Origin: Compostibacillus humi
Lineage (GTDB): Bacteria > Bacillota > Bacilli > Bacillales > Amphibacillaceae
NCBI RefSeq assembly: GCF_014637175.1
Contig: NZ_BMEV01000014.1
Coordinates: 1-57,480, forward strand
Direction: 5' to 3'
DNA length: 57,480 bases
The position numbers and the translations under genes are program-made. Below are positions 18,627-28,761 of this stretch, in pieces. How positions within the stretch are numbered: the stretch's first letter is position 1; each line of letters starts with the position of its first letter. The notes beneath the pieces were generated by a model, which was not told where the DNA came from, did no database searches, and was given only the letters and a program-made list of their open reading frames with translations.

Positions 18627-18821
18627 ATGAAGTTAGAAGTGCATAATTTGGGATTGGAAGTCCAGCAAGTACAAATTGATATCATCAGCAGTTCGTCGGC
18701 CTTTTTAGTCGGGGATAATGAACAGCTCACTTTAACATCTTTTTTTGACACTCCTCCGAGCAGCTACACCATTGAAAGTTTCGTTCCTTTAGCCGGCGAA
18801 AGGGACGAATCAAGTGGATAA
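18627..18821 (+). CDS. gerPD: Spore germination protein GerPD
   Basis: 64 residues, MKLEVHNLGLEVQQVQIDIISSSSAFLVGD, as in GerPD. ATG 18627 follows AAGGTGAAAG. It overlaps gerPE by 8 bases, which suggests translational coupling. Confidence 0.88.
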   Translation: MKLEVHNLGLEVQQVQIDIISSSSAFLVGDNEQLTLTSFFDTPPSSYTIESFVPLAGERDESSG

Positions 18822-19182
18822 ACGGATAGCAGAAGTAGATAATATTCATGCCACTTCCGTAGAATTCAGCTCAATTGTCCAAATCGGAGATACGACAAAA
18901 TCCCGGCTTCATTCAAAAGCGATTGCCATGCAAATCGAAGATGAAGAAAAATTGACAGAATATGATTATGAATTTCGAGATTTTCCCCTTTTTTCCCGAA
19001 AGGCGAAGCAGCCAAAAGAAGTTCATCGAGAAAGGATGTTCAAGGCATTTAACTATCATTCCAGTATTAAAGTACGGCAGGCGGACATCATTTCTGTCAT
19101 CAGTTCATCGATGGTTCATATCGGAAATATAGCGAAATTGGACGGGGAAAGCCGGATTAAACATATCCGGATATTAAAATAA
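18814..19182 (+). CDS. gerPE: Spore germination protein GerPE
   Basis: 122 residues starting at a GTG inside gerPD. DNIHATSVEFSSIVQIGDT and the C-terminal SSSMVHIGNIAKLDGESR show the paired GerPE pattern, with similarity of the two halves to the short GerP proteins. Confidence 0.85.
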   Translation: MDKRIAEVDNIHATSVEFSSIVQIGDTTKSRLHSKAIAMQIEDEEKLTEYDYEFRDFPLFSRKAKQPKEVHRERMFKAFNYHSSIKVRQADIISVISSSMVHIGNIAKLDGESRIKHIRILK

Positions 19183-19221
19183 TTCCATGTCAATTTTATT
19201 GATAAAAGAAGGTGTGGGAAT

Positions 19222-19440
19222 ATGCCCTCAATCGTCGGGCCAATTAAAATAAACAGTGTTGGCGGAGGGGTAATCAATTTTGGCGATTCTTTCTATTTAG
19301 CCCCGAAAAGCACATCAAAAACAAATACCGGTTCCGGCTCGTTAAATACAGGAGATTTTATTAATACGAATACCGGGGTCAATGCGACAAGAACATTGGA
19401 TCCGGATGTGAATGACCAAAATGTTACCGCCAACGCATAA
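19222..19440 (+). CDS. gerPF: Spore germination protein GerPF
   Basis: 72 residues: VGPIKINSVGGGVINFGDSFYLAPKSTSKT...GSGSLNTGDF, a strong match to GerPF. Ends DPDVNDQNVT. Last gene of the operon; a terminator follows 9 bases after its stop. Confidence 0.92.
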   Translation: MPSIVGPIKINSVGGGVINFGDSFYLAPKSTSKTNTGSGSLNTGDFINTNTGVNATRTLDPDVNDQNVTANA

Positions 19441-19449
19441 TAAGAAAAC

Positions 19450-19478
19450 AGAGGAAGGGAAACCCTTCCTCTATTTTT
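19450..19478. terminator. Terminator of gerP, overlapping the end of addA
   Basis: AGAGGAAGGG-aaa-CCCTTCCTCT followed by ATTTTT. It is shared with addA, whose stop is at 19471. Confidence 0.88.
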
Positions 19479-22400
19479 GCGGAACTTCCAATAACAATTG
19501 CTTTTGGAAATAGTATACATACGTCTGTTTGATCGGCTGTTTCCAGATACGTTCCAACGCCTTCCGGTACAGGTTTAGCTGCACTTCGTAACGTTTCTTT
19601 AGCATCGCGATTGTTTCGTCCGTCACTTCATCCGGAATGGCATCGGTTTTATAATCAAGAATAATCCAGCCGTCCTCTTTCGGAATTAAACAGTCGATTA
19701 CCCCTTGAATAAGCACCCGTTCCTCTCCTCCTTGCCAGCGGGAATATACTTCATTCGCAGACAGGGTGAAGCTGAACGGCACTTCCCTCTCGAGGGAGGA
19801 TGCCTTTTCCATCATTAGGCGGGCAATGTCCGTTTCAAAAAAACGAATAATAGCATTCCGGTCAATCGCTCGCGCTTCTTCCGTCGTTAAAATTTCTTTT
19901 GCCACGAATAATTCCAGCTGTTCTTCCAGCTGCTCCTCGTTTAACGGCTTATCCATCGGCAAATGCTGCATGACTGTATGCATGGCGGTACCAATTTCCG
20001 CTGCAGTAAGCATTTTTTCTTTCTGAATAAAATTTGGCCGTCTGACAATTGGAGCGCGGTACGGCTGGACTAATTGGTCACTGCTATATTCATCCCGGAT
20101 TTCCCGCTGGCGTTTTATTTCAGTAACTGTTTGTTTTGCCCGGGTTTTTGCGGCAACTTCATGGGGATAGCGGTAGGACAGCCGTTCATCCACCTGTTTT
20201 GCCAGTGCTTCATCCTCCGTGGTCACCGGTTTCCATTGATTAATATGTTCTTTTAATTGTTCCTGTTCTTTTCCGGTATCGTTTTCCATATCCGTATATT
20301 TCGTTGCGTTCTCGACGGCAATTTCCCATTTGGAAGGGTCAAGACGGATCGGTTCAAGCACCCGATCGGATAATTCCTTCTTCCTCAATGCAGCATTGTT
20401 TTCATGCCGCATTAATGCGGGGCCGATCCAATCGAGGTAGGACTTCGCTTCCATCCGGAAATAGGCTGGCAAAACCCATTCCGAATGATCGATCATTTTT
20501 TGCCATTTCTCGATTTTTTTCGCAAAGGAATTCACATTGGCAATCATGACCAGCTTTTCTTTTGCCCGGGTAACAGCAACGTATAAAACCCGCATTTCCT
20601 CCGCCAGCAGTTCCCTCTTCTTTTCCCCTTTCAGCGCATGATAAAACAGCGTCGGATAGGTGATTCGTTTTTCCGGGTCAATGTATTTACTGGCAAAACC
20701 TAAATCTTTATGAAGCAAATACTTACGCGACAAATCTTGCATATTGAATTGTTTATCCATTGCTCCAATAATAACGACCGGAAACTCCAGCCCCTTGCTC
20801 TTATGGATCGTCATAATGCGGACGACGTCTTCCTGTTCGCTTAAAGCCCGGGCCGCACCTAAGTCATCGCCCTTCTCTCTCATCTTGTCGATAAAGCGCA
20901 AGAAACGGAACAGGCCGCGGAAACTGGTCGATTCATACGCCCGTGCCCGGTCGTATAATGCCCGCAAATTTGCCTGCCGCTGTCTGCCGCCAGGAATCCC
21001 GCCGACAAAATCGTAATAGCCTGTTTCCTGATAAATGTTCCAAATTAGCTCAGAAAGAGCGCCGTTTCTAGCTTGGAGTCGAAATTCCTCCAACTGGCGA
21101 AGGAAGCGTTTCAGCCTTTGGGCAATTCCGTCATGATGGGCATTTGTATACTTTTCCAGTGCGTCATAATACGTACCGTGCTTGTCCGCTAACCGGATGC
21201 GTACCAATTCATCTTCCGAAAGTCCGACAATTGGGGATTTCAGGACAGAGGCTAACGGAATGTCTTGTCTTGGATTGTCAATCACTTTCAAAAGACTAAT
21301 CATAATTTTTATTTCGATTGCTTCAAAATACCCCGTATCCAGTTCCGCATACACGGGAATTCCTTGTTTCTTCAATTCATCAACGATCGTCGGCGCCCAG
21401 TTCATCGACCGCAAAAGAATGACAATGTCCCGATACTGGATATCCCGCTGGATTCCTTTTTCTTTATCAAATACTTGTAATGGCTCTTTTCCTTTTTTGC
21501 CGATCCACGTGTGGATTCGGTCTGCATAGGCCCTTGCTTCGATTTGGGCTTTTTCCAGATCGGCTACACTTTCCCCTTCCGTTTCCTCCTCTTCTTCCTC
21601 TTCACTGTCCCTGTCAATAATGACTAATTCCGGATCAGGAGAAGAAAAAGTGTATTCGTCATACATTTTATTTCCGTAAATGAGCTCAGCTTTTTCATCA
21701 TAATTAATTTCACCGACGGTTTCGTCCAAAATTTGCCGGAAAATATAATTTGCTCCTGTCAGCACCAGTTCCCGGCTGCGGAAATTGCTCGCCAGGTCAA
21801 TCCGCTGTCCTTTGCTGTTTTCCCCAGAAAATTGCTTATATTTTTCAATAAACAAAAAAGGTTCCGCATGGCGAAAACGGTATATGCTTTGCTTGACGTC
21901 CCCGACCATAAAACGGTTGCCCGGTCCTTTCTGGTCGCTCACTAACGAAAGGATCGTTTCCTGTACAAGGTTCGTGTCCTGGTATTCATCGACGAGCACT
22001 TCTTTAAATTGCTCCTGCAGCTGGACAGCTACTTTGGAAGGAAGGAGATGATCCTTCGTTGCCAATTCATCCAGCAAAAGCTGGAGACAATAATGTTCCA
22101 AGTCGGAAAAATCCACAATCGCCTTTTCCTTTTTCGCTGCAACGAAACGGTCATGAAATTCCATTACCATTTTCGTCACGTGTCGAACGACGGGAGCCAT
22201 CGTTTTTAAATCTTCCACATGGCCCTCCAGACTTCTGGCAAACCATTTTGCTTTCATATTGCTCCAGCGGTCTTTATAGCTATTTCTTAAGTTTTTTACT
22301 TGCTCCTTTTTCTCTTCATTACAATCTTGTTTTTTTCGTGATAAAGCCGGGAATTTGCTTGTAGAAATAATGTGTTGGAGCGTGCTCCAAGATGTCACAT

Positions 22401-23196
22401 GTTTTTCCGCCTCTTCAACGAGTGCGAGATCCGCTTCCACTGTTTCCGCATAGGCGTATGGCCCGTCCGGCTCCTTCGTTATTTCATAAGCAAGCACGAT
22501 TTCCTGGCGCATCGCTTCCAGCTGGTGCTGTACTTCCCGCTTCATAATCGGAAGCCAAGATAAATCGGCTTCTTCCCACTCGTCCGGAACGACGTAACGA
22601 TCGGCCAAGCTTTTTAGCCACTCCTCCGGCCATGGATTTTGAATGGCAAAGTTGTGAAGGGCGAGGATTAACTTTTCCACCTCTTCATCGCTGCGGTCGC
22701 TGGAAAAACGGTCTACTACAGCAAAAAATTGCTCCTGCTCCTCCCCTTCCCTGCCATACCATTCTTCAAATAATTCATCCATCACTTCCTGTCTAATTAA
22801 ATCTGTTTCCATATCATCAGCAATACGGAAAGCCGGATCAATATCGAGCAAATAGGAATATTGTCTGACGATATCTAAACAAAAGGAATGCAGTGTTGAT
22901 ATGGATGCCCGCTGCAGGAGGGACAATTGCTTTTTCAGATGAAGCGAGCCGGGATTTTCCTTTAGCGCTTTATCCAAAGCAAGGCCGACCCTGTTCCGCA
23001 TTTCCTGGGCTGCCGCGTTCGTAAAAGTTACGACTAACAATTCATCGATATTGAGGGGATTTTCCTCTCTTAACAGTTTCTGAATAATTCGTTCCACCAG
23101 GACAGCGGTTTTCCCTGAACCGGCTGCGGCAGCAACGAGAATATCCCTTCCCTCTGTATAAATGGCATCCTCCTGCTCCTTCGTCCATTTAACCAT
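19471..23196 (-). CDS. addA: Helicase-nuclease subunit AddA
   Basis: 1241 residues. AddAB processes double-strand ends for RecA loading and recombination and recognises Chi. Walker A is AAGSGKT (residues 24-30); UvrD-type motifs include VDEYQDTN and RVLYVAVTRAK, and the C-terminal nuclease has GWIILDYKTD with its Asp-Lys. The length is typical of the family. It is 8 bases into the end of addB, so the pair is translated together. A Glu-rich stretch (about 530-550, EEEEEEETEGE) is a linker. Confidence 0.96.
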   Translation of the reverse strand: MVKWTKEQEDAIYTEGRDILVAAAAGSGKTAVLVERIIQKLLREENPLNIDELLVVTFTNAAAQEMRNRVGLALDKALKENPGSLHLKKQLSLLQRASISTLHSFCLDIVRQYSYLLDIDPAFRIADDMETDLIRQEVMDELFEEWYGREGEEQEQFFAVVDRFSSDRSDEEVEKLILALHNFAIQNPWPEEWLKSLADRYVVPDEWEEADLSWLPIMKREVQHQLEAMRQEIVLAYEITKEPDGPYAYAETVEADLALVEEAEKHVTSWSTLQHIISTSKFPALSRKKQDCNEEKKEQVKNLRNSYKDRWSNMKAKWFARSLEGHVEDLKTMAPVVRHVTKMVMEFHDRFVAAKKEKAIVDFSDLEHYCLQLLLDELATKDHLLPSKVAVQLQEQFKEVLVDEYQDTNLVQETILSLVSDQKGPGNRFMVGDVKQSIYRFRHAEPFLFIEKYKQFSGENSKGQRIDLASNFRSRELVLTGANYIFRQILDETVGEINYDEKAELIYGNKMYDEYTFSSPDPELVIIDRDSEEEEEEETEGESVADLEKAQIEARAYADRIHTWIGKKGKEPLQVFDKEKGIQRDIQYRDIVILLRSMNWAPTIVDELKKQGIPVYAELDTGYFEAIEIKIMISLLKVIDNPRQDIPLASVLKSPIVGLSEDELVRIRLADKHGTYYDALEKYTNAHHDGIAQRLKRFLRQLEEFRLQARNGALSELIWNIYQETGYYDFVGGIPGGRQRQANLRALYDRARAYESTSFRGLFRFLRFIDKMREKGDDLGAARALSEQEDVVRIMTIHKSKGLEFPVVIIGAMDKQFNMQDLSRKYLLHKDLGFASKYIDPEKRITYPTLFYHALKGEKKRELLAEEMRVLYVAVTRAKEKLVMIANVNSFAKKIEKWQKMIDHSEWVLPAYFRMEAKSYLDWIGPALMRHENNAALRKKELSDRVLEPIRLDPSKWEIAVENATKYTDMENDTGKEQEQLKEHINQWKPVTTEDEALAKQVDERLSYRYPHEVAAKTRAKQTVTEIKRQREIRDEYSSDQLVQPYRAPIVRRPNFIQKEKMLTAAEIGTAMHTVMQHLPMDKPLNEEQLEEQLELFVAKEILTTEEARAIDRNAIIRFFETDIARLMMEKASSLEREVPFSFTLSANEVYSRWQGGEERVLIQGVIDCLIPKEDGWIILDYKTDAIPDEVTDETIAMLKKRYEVQLNLYRKALERIWKQPIKQTYVYYFQKQLLLEVPQK

Positions 23197-26100
23197 CCTG
23201 TTCCACCTCGCTTGCGATTTTTCCGAACACTTCCTCTTCCTTCATTTCTTTCAATTTATGATAGTGATGATCCTCTAGCATCGGATCGAATTGACAGACG
23301 GCATGGAAAGGACAGAAAGTGCATGCAGTTCTGTTTTTATATTGATATGGATTTAAACGGACTTTTCCGGAAACCATATCTTCTCCTGCCCTTTTCATCA
23401 GCAGACGGATATATTGCTGCAAGTGATGAAAAGCGTCTTCGGTTGCCACCTTTGAATTGGAGTAAAATCCCCCGCCTTTTTTAAAGGCAACAGGAACAAT
23501 ATCGCTATATCCGGTTTCCGTTGCCGTATCCATCATTTTTACAATCTCATCATCAGCAAGCAGCAGGCCTTTCATTTTGTAGCTTTTAAATATTTCTCTT
23601 TCAATCTCATCTTCCGCCAGTTTATTTTCTTCGGTAACCATCGGATTATGAACGTGGAAATATAATACCCCGGCCGGCGTTGCCTTCTGTTTCAGCCACG
23701 TTTCCGAGTGCCGGATGACTACATCCAAATAAGCAAGCATTTGCAGCGCGAGTCCATAATACACTTCAACTAAATTTAAGCCCCTTGCACTCGATTTATA
23801 GTCAATAATCCGTAAATATAGCTCATCTTCTTTCACCGCTTTATCAACCCGGTCGATTCGGCCTCTCAGCTGCAGCTGATAGCCGCTTGGCAGTTCCAGC
23901 TTCAGCGGCGGCAGCCCATTCGGATAACCGAATGCCAGCTCCAGCCCTACCGGAGAGAAATCCGTTAGCCTTGCTTGTTCACTCAAAATATAAGTAGCCC
24001 GGGCAATGATTTCTTCCAATTTTTTTTGAATGTATTGATATCGGTTCGAACTGTGCAAAATTTGATGCTGCAATATTGGAGATAGATTTCCTACTGCCCT
24101 CTTTGCATATGCAGCTGCATCCTGTTTGCGGATTTCCGCAAAATCCTTTCTTTCTTCCCGAATCCAATCGGTAATAATCCGCAATGCTTCATGGAACAGC
24201 ATTCCAATATCCGGGGCATCCAGTTTATAAGTGCGGCGTTCTTCCAAATGCAGACTATATTTGGCAAAATGCTGGTAGGAGCATTGGAAATACGTTTCCA
24301 GGCGGCTTACACTCGCTTTCAGCTCCTTCGGATAAATTTCCTTTACCGTTTCTTTCGACAAATTTTTCGGTCTGTTTTGGTAGAATAAGCTTTGCAAAAT
24401 GTTATACGTCTTGCCATATTTATCTTCATGGTCCATATACCAGTTCAACACGTGGAACCAGACCGGCTTAACAGGGTACCCCCGGTTCAGTCGTGCCAGC
24501 TGGACCGTCAAAGCGGACCTTGTTTTTTTCGGCGTCGTTATGAACCGTTCCGCATCTTGCAATTCGTCCGGATCTTGCAGCAATATATGATTCTTGCAGG
24601 ACGGAAACAGTTCTTCTATACGGTGGATGAGCTGGGACGGAGTCTTTCCTTTTCCTTCTTCATCGCTTAGCGTAAAACTGACCCATAACTTGTCCTTTGC
24701 CGACGTAAATGCGAGATACATGTAAAACCAATCATCGAGCAATTGCCTTTTTGAGCTGTCGGCAAGGGTCAGTCCATGGTTTTCCAGCAACTCCCTTTCT
24801 TTTTCGTTTATGATGCCATCTTGCGGCGGTTTCATCGGCCACGATCCATCATTGACACCGAGAAGAAAGCTGGAGCGGATTCCGCTAATACGGGAACGGT
24901 CAATCGTACCGACGATGACATGATCCATGCTTGGCGGCACATGGGAAAAGGTGAGCGTTTCCAGGCCAGCTTCCAGCGTCGTACGGAATAATTTTAACGG
25001 CATTTCCTCGTCTCCGACCATTTCAACCATCTCGTCCAACAATTGGATGACGGCATTCCATACCTGGTCTTCTTCCCTTCCCTTTTCAATCATCCCGTGC
25101 TCGTCATAATAGTCCCGCATTTGTTCCAGTTTTTTCGGTACGTGCAATTTTTCGAGCAGGGTGTAGATGGCAAGACAATATTCCCTTACCGTTTTCGCCT
25201 TCCGTATTTGTTCGTCAAAGAAGGCGAGGCTGGTAACGACCTGCTCCCGATATTTGTTAATCCGTTGCTGGATTTTTATTTCTTCATCGGTCTGCACCGC
25301 TTGATCAAAGCCGCGGAAACGTTGGTATTTCCATACTTCCCCGTCAAACCATCGCTTTCTCGTTTTAATTCCATATTCGAGGACGTAATTTTCCAGTTCG
25401 TCGATAGCATCGTCGGTGAGAGGATATTCCCTGTCGCTTGGCGGGATAAATCCGGTTTTTAACAGCCGAAAAACTGCATCATACTTCCAGTTTCCTTCCA
25501 CCATTTCTAAACCGGAACGAATAAATTCGATTAACGGATGGTTGAGCATCGTCCGCTTTTGGTCAATAAATACCGGAATCCCGTAATCTTGGAAAATCGT
25601 TTCGATTAAATCATGGTATACGTCCGGCTCACGGATAAACACGGCCACATCTTTAAAGCGATACTGTTCTTCCCGCACTAATCGGAGAATTTCCTGTGCC
25701 GCTCCTTCTACTTCAGCCCGGGGATGGACCGCCTCATAAATTTGTATTGGTGCTTCTCCTTCATATGCTTTCGCCGGTCTTTTGTCAAAGTTTTCTTCTA
25801 AATGGAGAAAATACGGACGGTCATGGAATCTTCCCGTCATTGGATCCAATGTTTTTGTTTCCGCTATTGGAATTCCATTTTCTTCGGCAATTTGAGTAAG
25901 GATTTCCAAAGTTTTGTTCGTCTGATAAAATAAGTCCAGTTCTTGCCTTTCCTTGTTTACTTCATCGAGGGTTAAGGTAACGGTCATCGCCTTGCATTTT
26001 TTGAGCAATGCCAGCAATACTTCCAGTTCAATCGGAGTAAAGGAATGAAATCCGTCAACGTACACTTCCGCCCCATCAAGCAACTTGGATTCCTTTACTT

Positions 26101-26683
26101 TCGCTGCCAGCAATTGCAGCTGGTCTTCACTGTCCACATATTTTCCTTCCAGCATCACCGTCAGTTTTTCATATATCTCATATAAGTCGAATAATTTTCG
26201 CGATAAAATTTCTTCTCCTTCTTCTTTATGGACGAACTGTTTTATATGCTCCATATATGATAGGAGATCATCCGGTGTGACCTGGTACCGTTTGAATTCG
26301 GTAATCATCGCTTCCATTTGCTGCAAAAATCCTTGTTTGTCTGCCGCCTTTTGAAATGTAAGCCAATCATCTTTTTTTTCCTCAATAATTTTCCTGAGCA
26401 TCATTTGGATACCAACAGAACTGATAAATTGCCGGGTAATGCCGCCGGTTTCCTGCAAGATGCGCCAGGCAAGGCGCGAAAAGCTCATAACTTGGGCGCG
26501 GATGCTCCCTTCAAGTTCCGGGTCGGTGAACAGTTCATATTCTTGCTGAAACGTCATTTGCTCCGGGACGATATAAAAAATCGGTTTTCCCGCCGGTTCT
26601 TGCAGCAGCTTTTCTTTTATTTCCTGAAGCACGAGTCCGCTCTTATCTGTTCCGGACCGTCCGATAATAAACCGTAATCCCAT
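23189..26683 (-). CDS. addB: Helicase-nuclease subunit AddB
   Basis: 1164 residues, following B. subtilis AddB throughout. The C-terminal nuclease motif IIDYKSS and the four Fe-S cysteines (FQCSYQHFAKY about residue 805, then CTFCPFHAVC near the C-terminus) are present. The N-terminal nucleotide-binding loop reads GRSGTDKSG (residues 8-16): the Gly that precedes the Walker A Lys is Asp13. The rest of the sequence looks intact. The start at 26683 has GGGGGAAATAC upstream. Confidence 0.94.
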   Translation of the reverse strand: MGLRFIIGRSGTDKSGLVLQEIKEKLLQEPAGKPIFYIVPEQMTFQQEYELFTDPELEGSIRAQVMSFSRLAWRILQETGGITRQFISSVGIQMMLRKIIEEKKDDWLTFQKAADKQGFLQQMEAMITEFKRYQVTPDDLLSYMEHIKQFVHKEEGEEILSRKLFDLYEIYEKLTVMLEGKYVDSEDQLQLLAAKVKESKLLDGAEVYVDGFHSFTPIELEVLLALLKKCKAMTVTLTLDEVNKERQELDLFYQTNKTLEILTQIAEENGIPIAETKTLDPMTGRFHDRPYFLHLEENFDKRPAKAYEGEAPIQIYEAVHPRAEVEGAAQEILRLVREEQYRFKDVAVFIREPDVYHDLIETIFQDYGIPVFIDQKRTMLNHPLIEFIRSGLEMVEGNWKYDAVFRLLKTGFIPPSDREYPLTDDAIDELENYVLEYGIKTRKRWFDGEVWKYQRFRGFDQAVQTDEEIKIQQRINKYREQVVTSLAFFDEQIRKAKTVREYCLAIYTLLEKLHVPKKLEQMRDYYDEHGMIEKGREEDQVWNAVIQLLDEMVEMVGDEEMPLKLFRTTLEAGLETLTFSHVPPSMDHVIVGTIDRSRISGIRSSFLLGVNDGSWPMKPPQDGIINEKERELLENHGLTLADSSKRQLLDDWFYMYLAFTSAKDKLWVSFTLSDEEGKGKTPSQLIHRIEELFPSCKNHILLQDPDELQDAERFITTPKKTRSALTVQLARLNRGYPVKPVWFHVLNWYMDHEDKYGKTYNILQSLFYQNRPKNLSKETVKEIYPKELKASVSRLETYFQCSYQHFAKYSLHLEERRTYKLDAPDIGMLFHEALRIITDWIREERKDFAEIRKQDAAAYAKRAVGNLSPILQHQILHSSNRYQYIQKKLEEIIARATYILSEQARLTDFSPVGLELAFGYPNGLPPLKLELPSGYQLQLRGRIDRVDKAVKEDELYLRIIDYKSSARGLNLVEVYYGLALQMLAYLDVVIRHSETWLKQKATPAGVLYFHVHNPMVTEENKLAEDEIEREIFKSYKMKGLLLADDEIVKMMDTATETGYSDIVPVAFKKGGGFYSNSKVATEDAFHHLQQYIRLLMKRAGEDMVSGKVRLNPYQYKNRTACTFCPFHAVCQFDPMLEDHHYHKLKEMKEEEVFGKIASEVEQDG

Positions 26684-26739
26684 TGTATTTCCCCCACTCT
26701 CTTTTCTATATATTTAAGCATGCATCACTTGTCTTACAT

Positions 26740-26781
26740 AAAAAAATCTCTGTCCTTCTATTTTACCAAAGACAGAGACTT
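26740..26781 (-). terminator. Terminator of yhjE
   Basis: TCTCTGTC and GACAGAGA flank a 16-base loop, followed by a run of T on the minus strand. It ends yhjE upstream of addB. Confidence 0.72.
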
Positions 26782-26807
26782 CCTTATAACCGTTTCGCTT
26801 ATGCCAT

Positions 26808-27470
26808 TTATTCGTATTTTTCCTTTTCTGCCATCGCCAGTTCCTTTTGGCCTTTCTCCTGCAGTTTCTTTTCCAGCCGTTTGCCGAACATCCAAAACAA
26901 GACGATGATAATTAAGACGACAATCGTGCGAACAGGTTTTTCGGCAAATTCCATAATGCTGGATCCGACATAGGAGATGGTAAATATCATAACCGATTTC
27001 CCCATTAATACAGCGAGGGCAAATTGCTGTATGCTTACTTTGGAAAGACCTGCCACTACGTTGATAACAGAAGATGGAGAAAAAGGAAATACTAGCAGGA
27101 GGAATAGCGGACCAAATCCTCTTCTTTCCACCCACGAAGTCACGATCTTTACTTGCCTGTTTTGCTTTATTTTTTTTACCCATTTCGTTTTTGATAATCG
27201 GCGTATAACAAGAAATACCGTAATTGCCCCTGAACTTGCCCCTAACCATGACAGCAGAAACCCTTCTAACAGACCGTAAGCTGCAGCATTCGTGAGGACA
27301 AATACAATCAAAGGTAAAAACGGTAAAAACGCTTCAATAAAGGGAAACAGGAATCCAGGCAATGGCCCCAGCCCTTCGTACTGATTCAGCAGCTGCAAAA
27401 TAAATTCTTCCGTTCCTTCTTTTTGCCACATTATTTGCCAATTGGAAAAAGTAATGTTCATCATGTACAT
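26808..27470 (-). CDS. yhjE: TVP38/TMEM64 (DedA-like) membrane protein YhjE
   Basis: 220 residues with about five spans and the SNARE-associated/VTT domain marks (GASSGAITVFLVIR, ERRGFGPLFLLLVFPFSPSSVINVVAGL). Family members are implicated in lipid flipping and membrane homeostasis. It lies between addB and yhjD in the order expected for B. subtilis. The first ATG is used; AGGAG is about 11 bases ahead. Confidence 0.87.
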   Translation of the reverse strand: MYMMNITFSNWQIMWQKEGTEEFILQLLNQYEGLGPLPGFLFPFIEAFLPFLPLIVFVLTNAAAYGLLEGFLLSWLGASSGAITVFLVIRRLSKTKWVKKIKQNRQVKIVTSWVERRGFGPLFLLLVFPFSPSSVINVVAGLSKVSIQQFALAVLMGKSVMIFTISYVGSSIMEFAEKPVRTIVVLIIIVLFWMFGKRLEKKLQEKGQKELAMAEKEKYE

Positions 27471-27693
27471 GTAAAGAAAAACTCCTCATTCATCCATCTT
27501 AAATTACAGCTTCAATTAACTTAAGACCATTGTAAAGGATATAGCAAGAAATTCCTAATTTTATATAAAAATTTGTCTAATGAAGCTACTTTCTTTCTTA
27601 TTGTACTAAAAAACAATTATATATTGAATTTTTATCCCTTTTTTGGTTAAAATAGACTTAGAACATACGTTCTTGTTTGAGAGGAGTTATATC

Positions 27694-28077
27694 ATGCGCT
27701 ATTTACAAGATGAACATTTGCAAGCTGCGTTAAGGTTCCTGTTTCTTTCCATGGCCATTACCGTAATGAAGCAAGACATGGCCTACATCCGAGATGGAAA
27801 GTTCAAAATTAAAGAACCTTATTTGGAACTGCTGGAAAAGATGATTTTCCTCGCCAAGAAGGAACGAAAAAATTTACGGAAAACGATGCATGATGAAAAT
27901 ATTCAAGTGATTTTGCTGAACAGAAATGATTCTTTCTCGTCTTATCTGTTTATTTGTCAAGGTAAAGAAGAAAAACGCAACTTTTTTAACCCTGCTATTC
28001 GAAAAAAAGTTGAAATTATTGTAAAGGAAATGATGGAGAAGGCTCTGCAATCATTTCCACTTTCTCCCGTCCATTAA
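27694..28077 (+). CDS. yhjD: YhjD family protein
   Basis: 127 residues, mostly helical and Lys/Met-rich (LQDEHLQAALRFLFLSMAITVMKQDMAYI). It resembles B. subtilis YhjD, next to yhjE, as here. Function unknown. ATG 27694 follows GAGGAG. Its last 62 bases overlap the comK coding end on the opposite strand. Confidence 0.8.
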   Translation: MRYLQDEHLQAALRFLFLSMAITVMKQDMAYIRDGKFKIKEPYLELLEKMIFLAKKERKNLRKTMHDENIQVILLNRNDSFSSYLFICQGKEEKRNFFNPAIRKKVEIIVKEMMEKALQSFPLSPVH

Positions 28078-28567
28078 TTGATTTCAAATGGTGGTCGAGC
28101 AAATAGCGCAAAAGGGCTGTCCGCTTCATTTGATTGAGCATTGAGCCATAAGATATATCAAAAATATAGCTTCTGCCGTTCATAAACGTCACTTCCGTTT
28201 GATGAGGCGAAAACTTGCTTATTCGTTTAATAAAGGAATGGGCAATCCACGAACAATGGGACTTTTTAGGAGAGGCTGTCGGGAAGAAATACATTTTATT
28301 TTCATGACTGATGGCTATCGGCAGTTTATAGTGCAGACCGCAAACATCTCTTGTCCAATCCAATCTTCCCTTCAAATCTGAGCCAAAAAACTTGCAAGCA
28401 TCATCGACAATTTTATTTGGCGAAAGAGGCACGACATATTCGATATCCTCTTCCAATACAAGGGAAATCGGTTCCCGTGTTTCCTCATCGAATTGGTGGA
28501 TGATTGCCATCGTGCACGGAGTTACTTCATAATAGGGGAGATAACGCATTTCTTTCTTCAATTTCAT
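28016..28567 (-). CDS. comK: Competence transcription factor ComK
   Basis: 183 residues from ATG 28567. YEVTPCTMAII at the start, KIVDDACKFFGSDLKGR, FFPTASPKKSHCSWIAHSFIKR and EVTFMNGRSYIFDISYGSM match ComK, which activates the late competence genes by binding AAAA-N5-TTTT boxes. Ribosome binding is unclear: AAGGA lies 2 bases before the ATG, and a TTG two codons further has better spacing, so the start may be internal by two residues. An imperfect A4-N5-T4-type element (28649-28663) upstream would fit autoregulation. The gene is convergent and overlapping with yhjD. Confidence 0.85.
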   Translation of the reverse strand: MKLKKEMRYLPYYEVTPCTMAIIHQFDEETREPISLVLEEDIEYVVPLSPNKIVDDACKFFGSDLKGRLDWTRDVCGLHYKLPIAISHENKMYFFPTASPKKSHCSWIAHSFIKRISKFSPHQTEVTFMNGRSYIFDISYGSMLNQMKRTALLRYLLDHHLKSINGREKVEMIAEPSPSFPLQ

Positions 28568-28713
28568 CTTCCTTTCCATATAATAAAAGAAAGAAAGTAG
28601 CCCCATTTTTACTATAAATATAACATATTTTTAGGAAAAAAGATATAAAAAATACATTATTTTACAAAATTCCTGATAATTTTTACTCTTCCTCCTATTT
28701 GTAATGATAGAAA

Positions 28714-28749
28714 CTAAAAACGCAGCACTTCCTGATAGAAGCACTGCGC
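28714..28749 (-). terminator. Terminator of lplJ
   Basis: GCAGTGCTTC-n5-GAAGTGCTGC with two G-U pairs, followed by a T tract on the minus strand. It ends lplJ upstream of comK. Confidence 0.75.
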
Positions 28750-28761
28750 AAGTTTTCCAGT

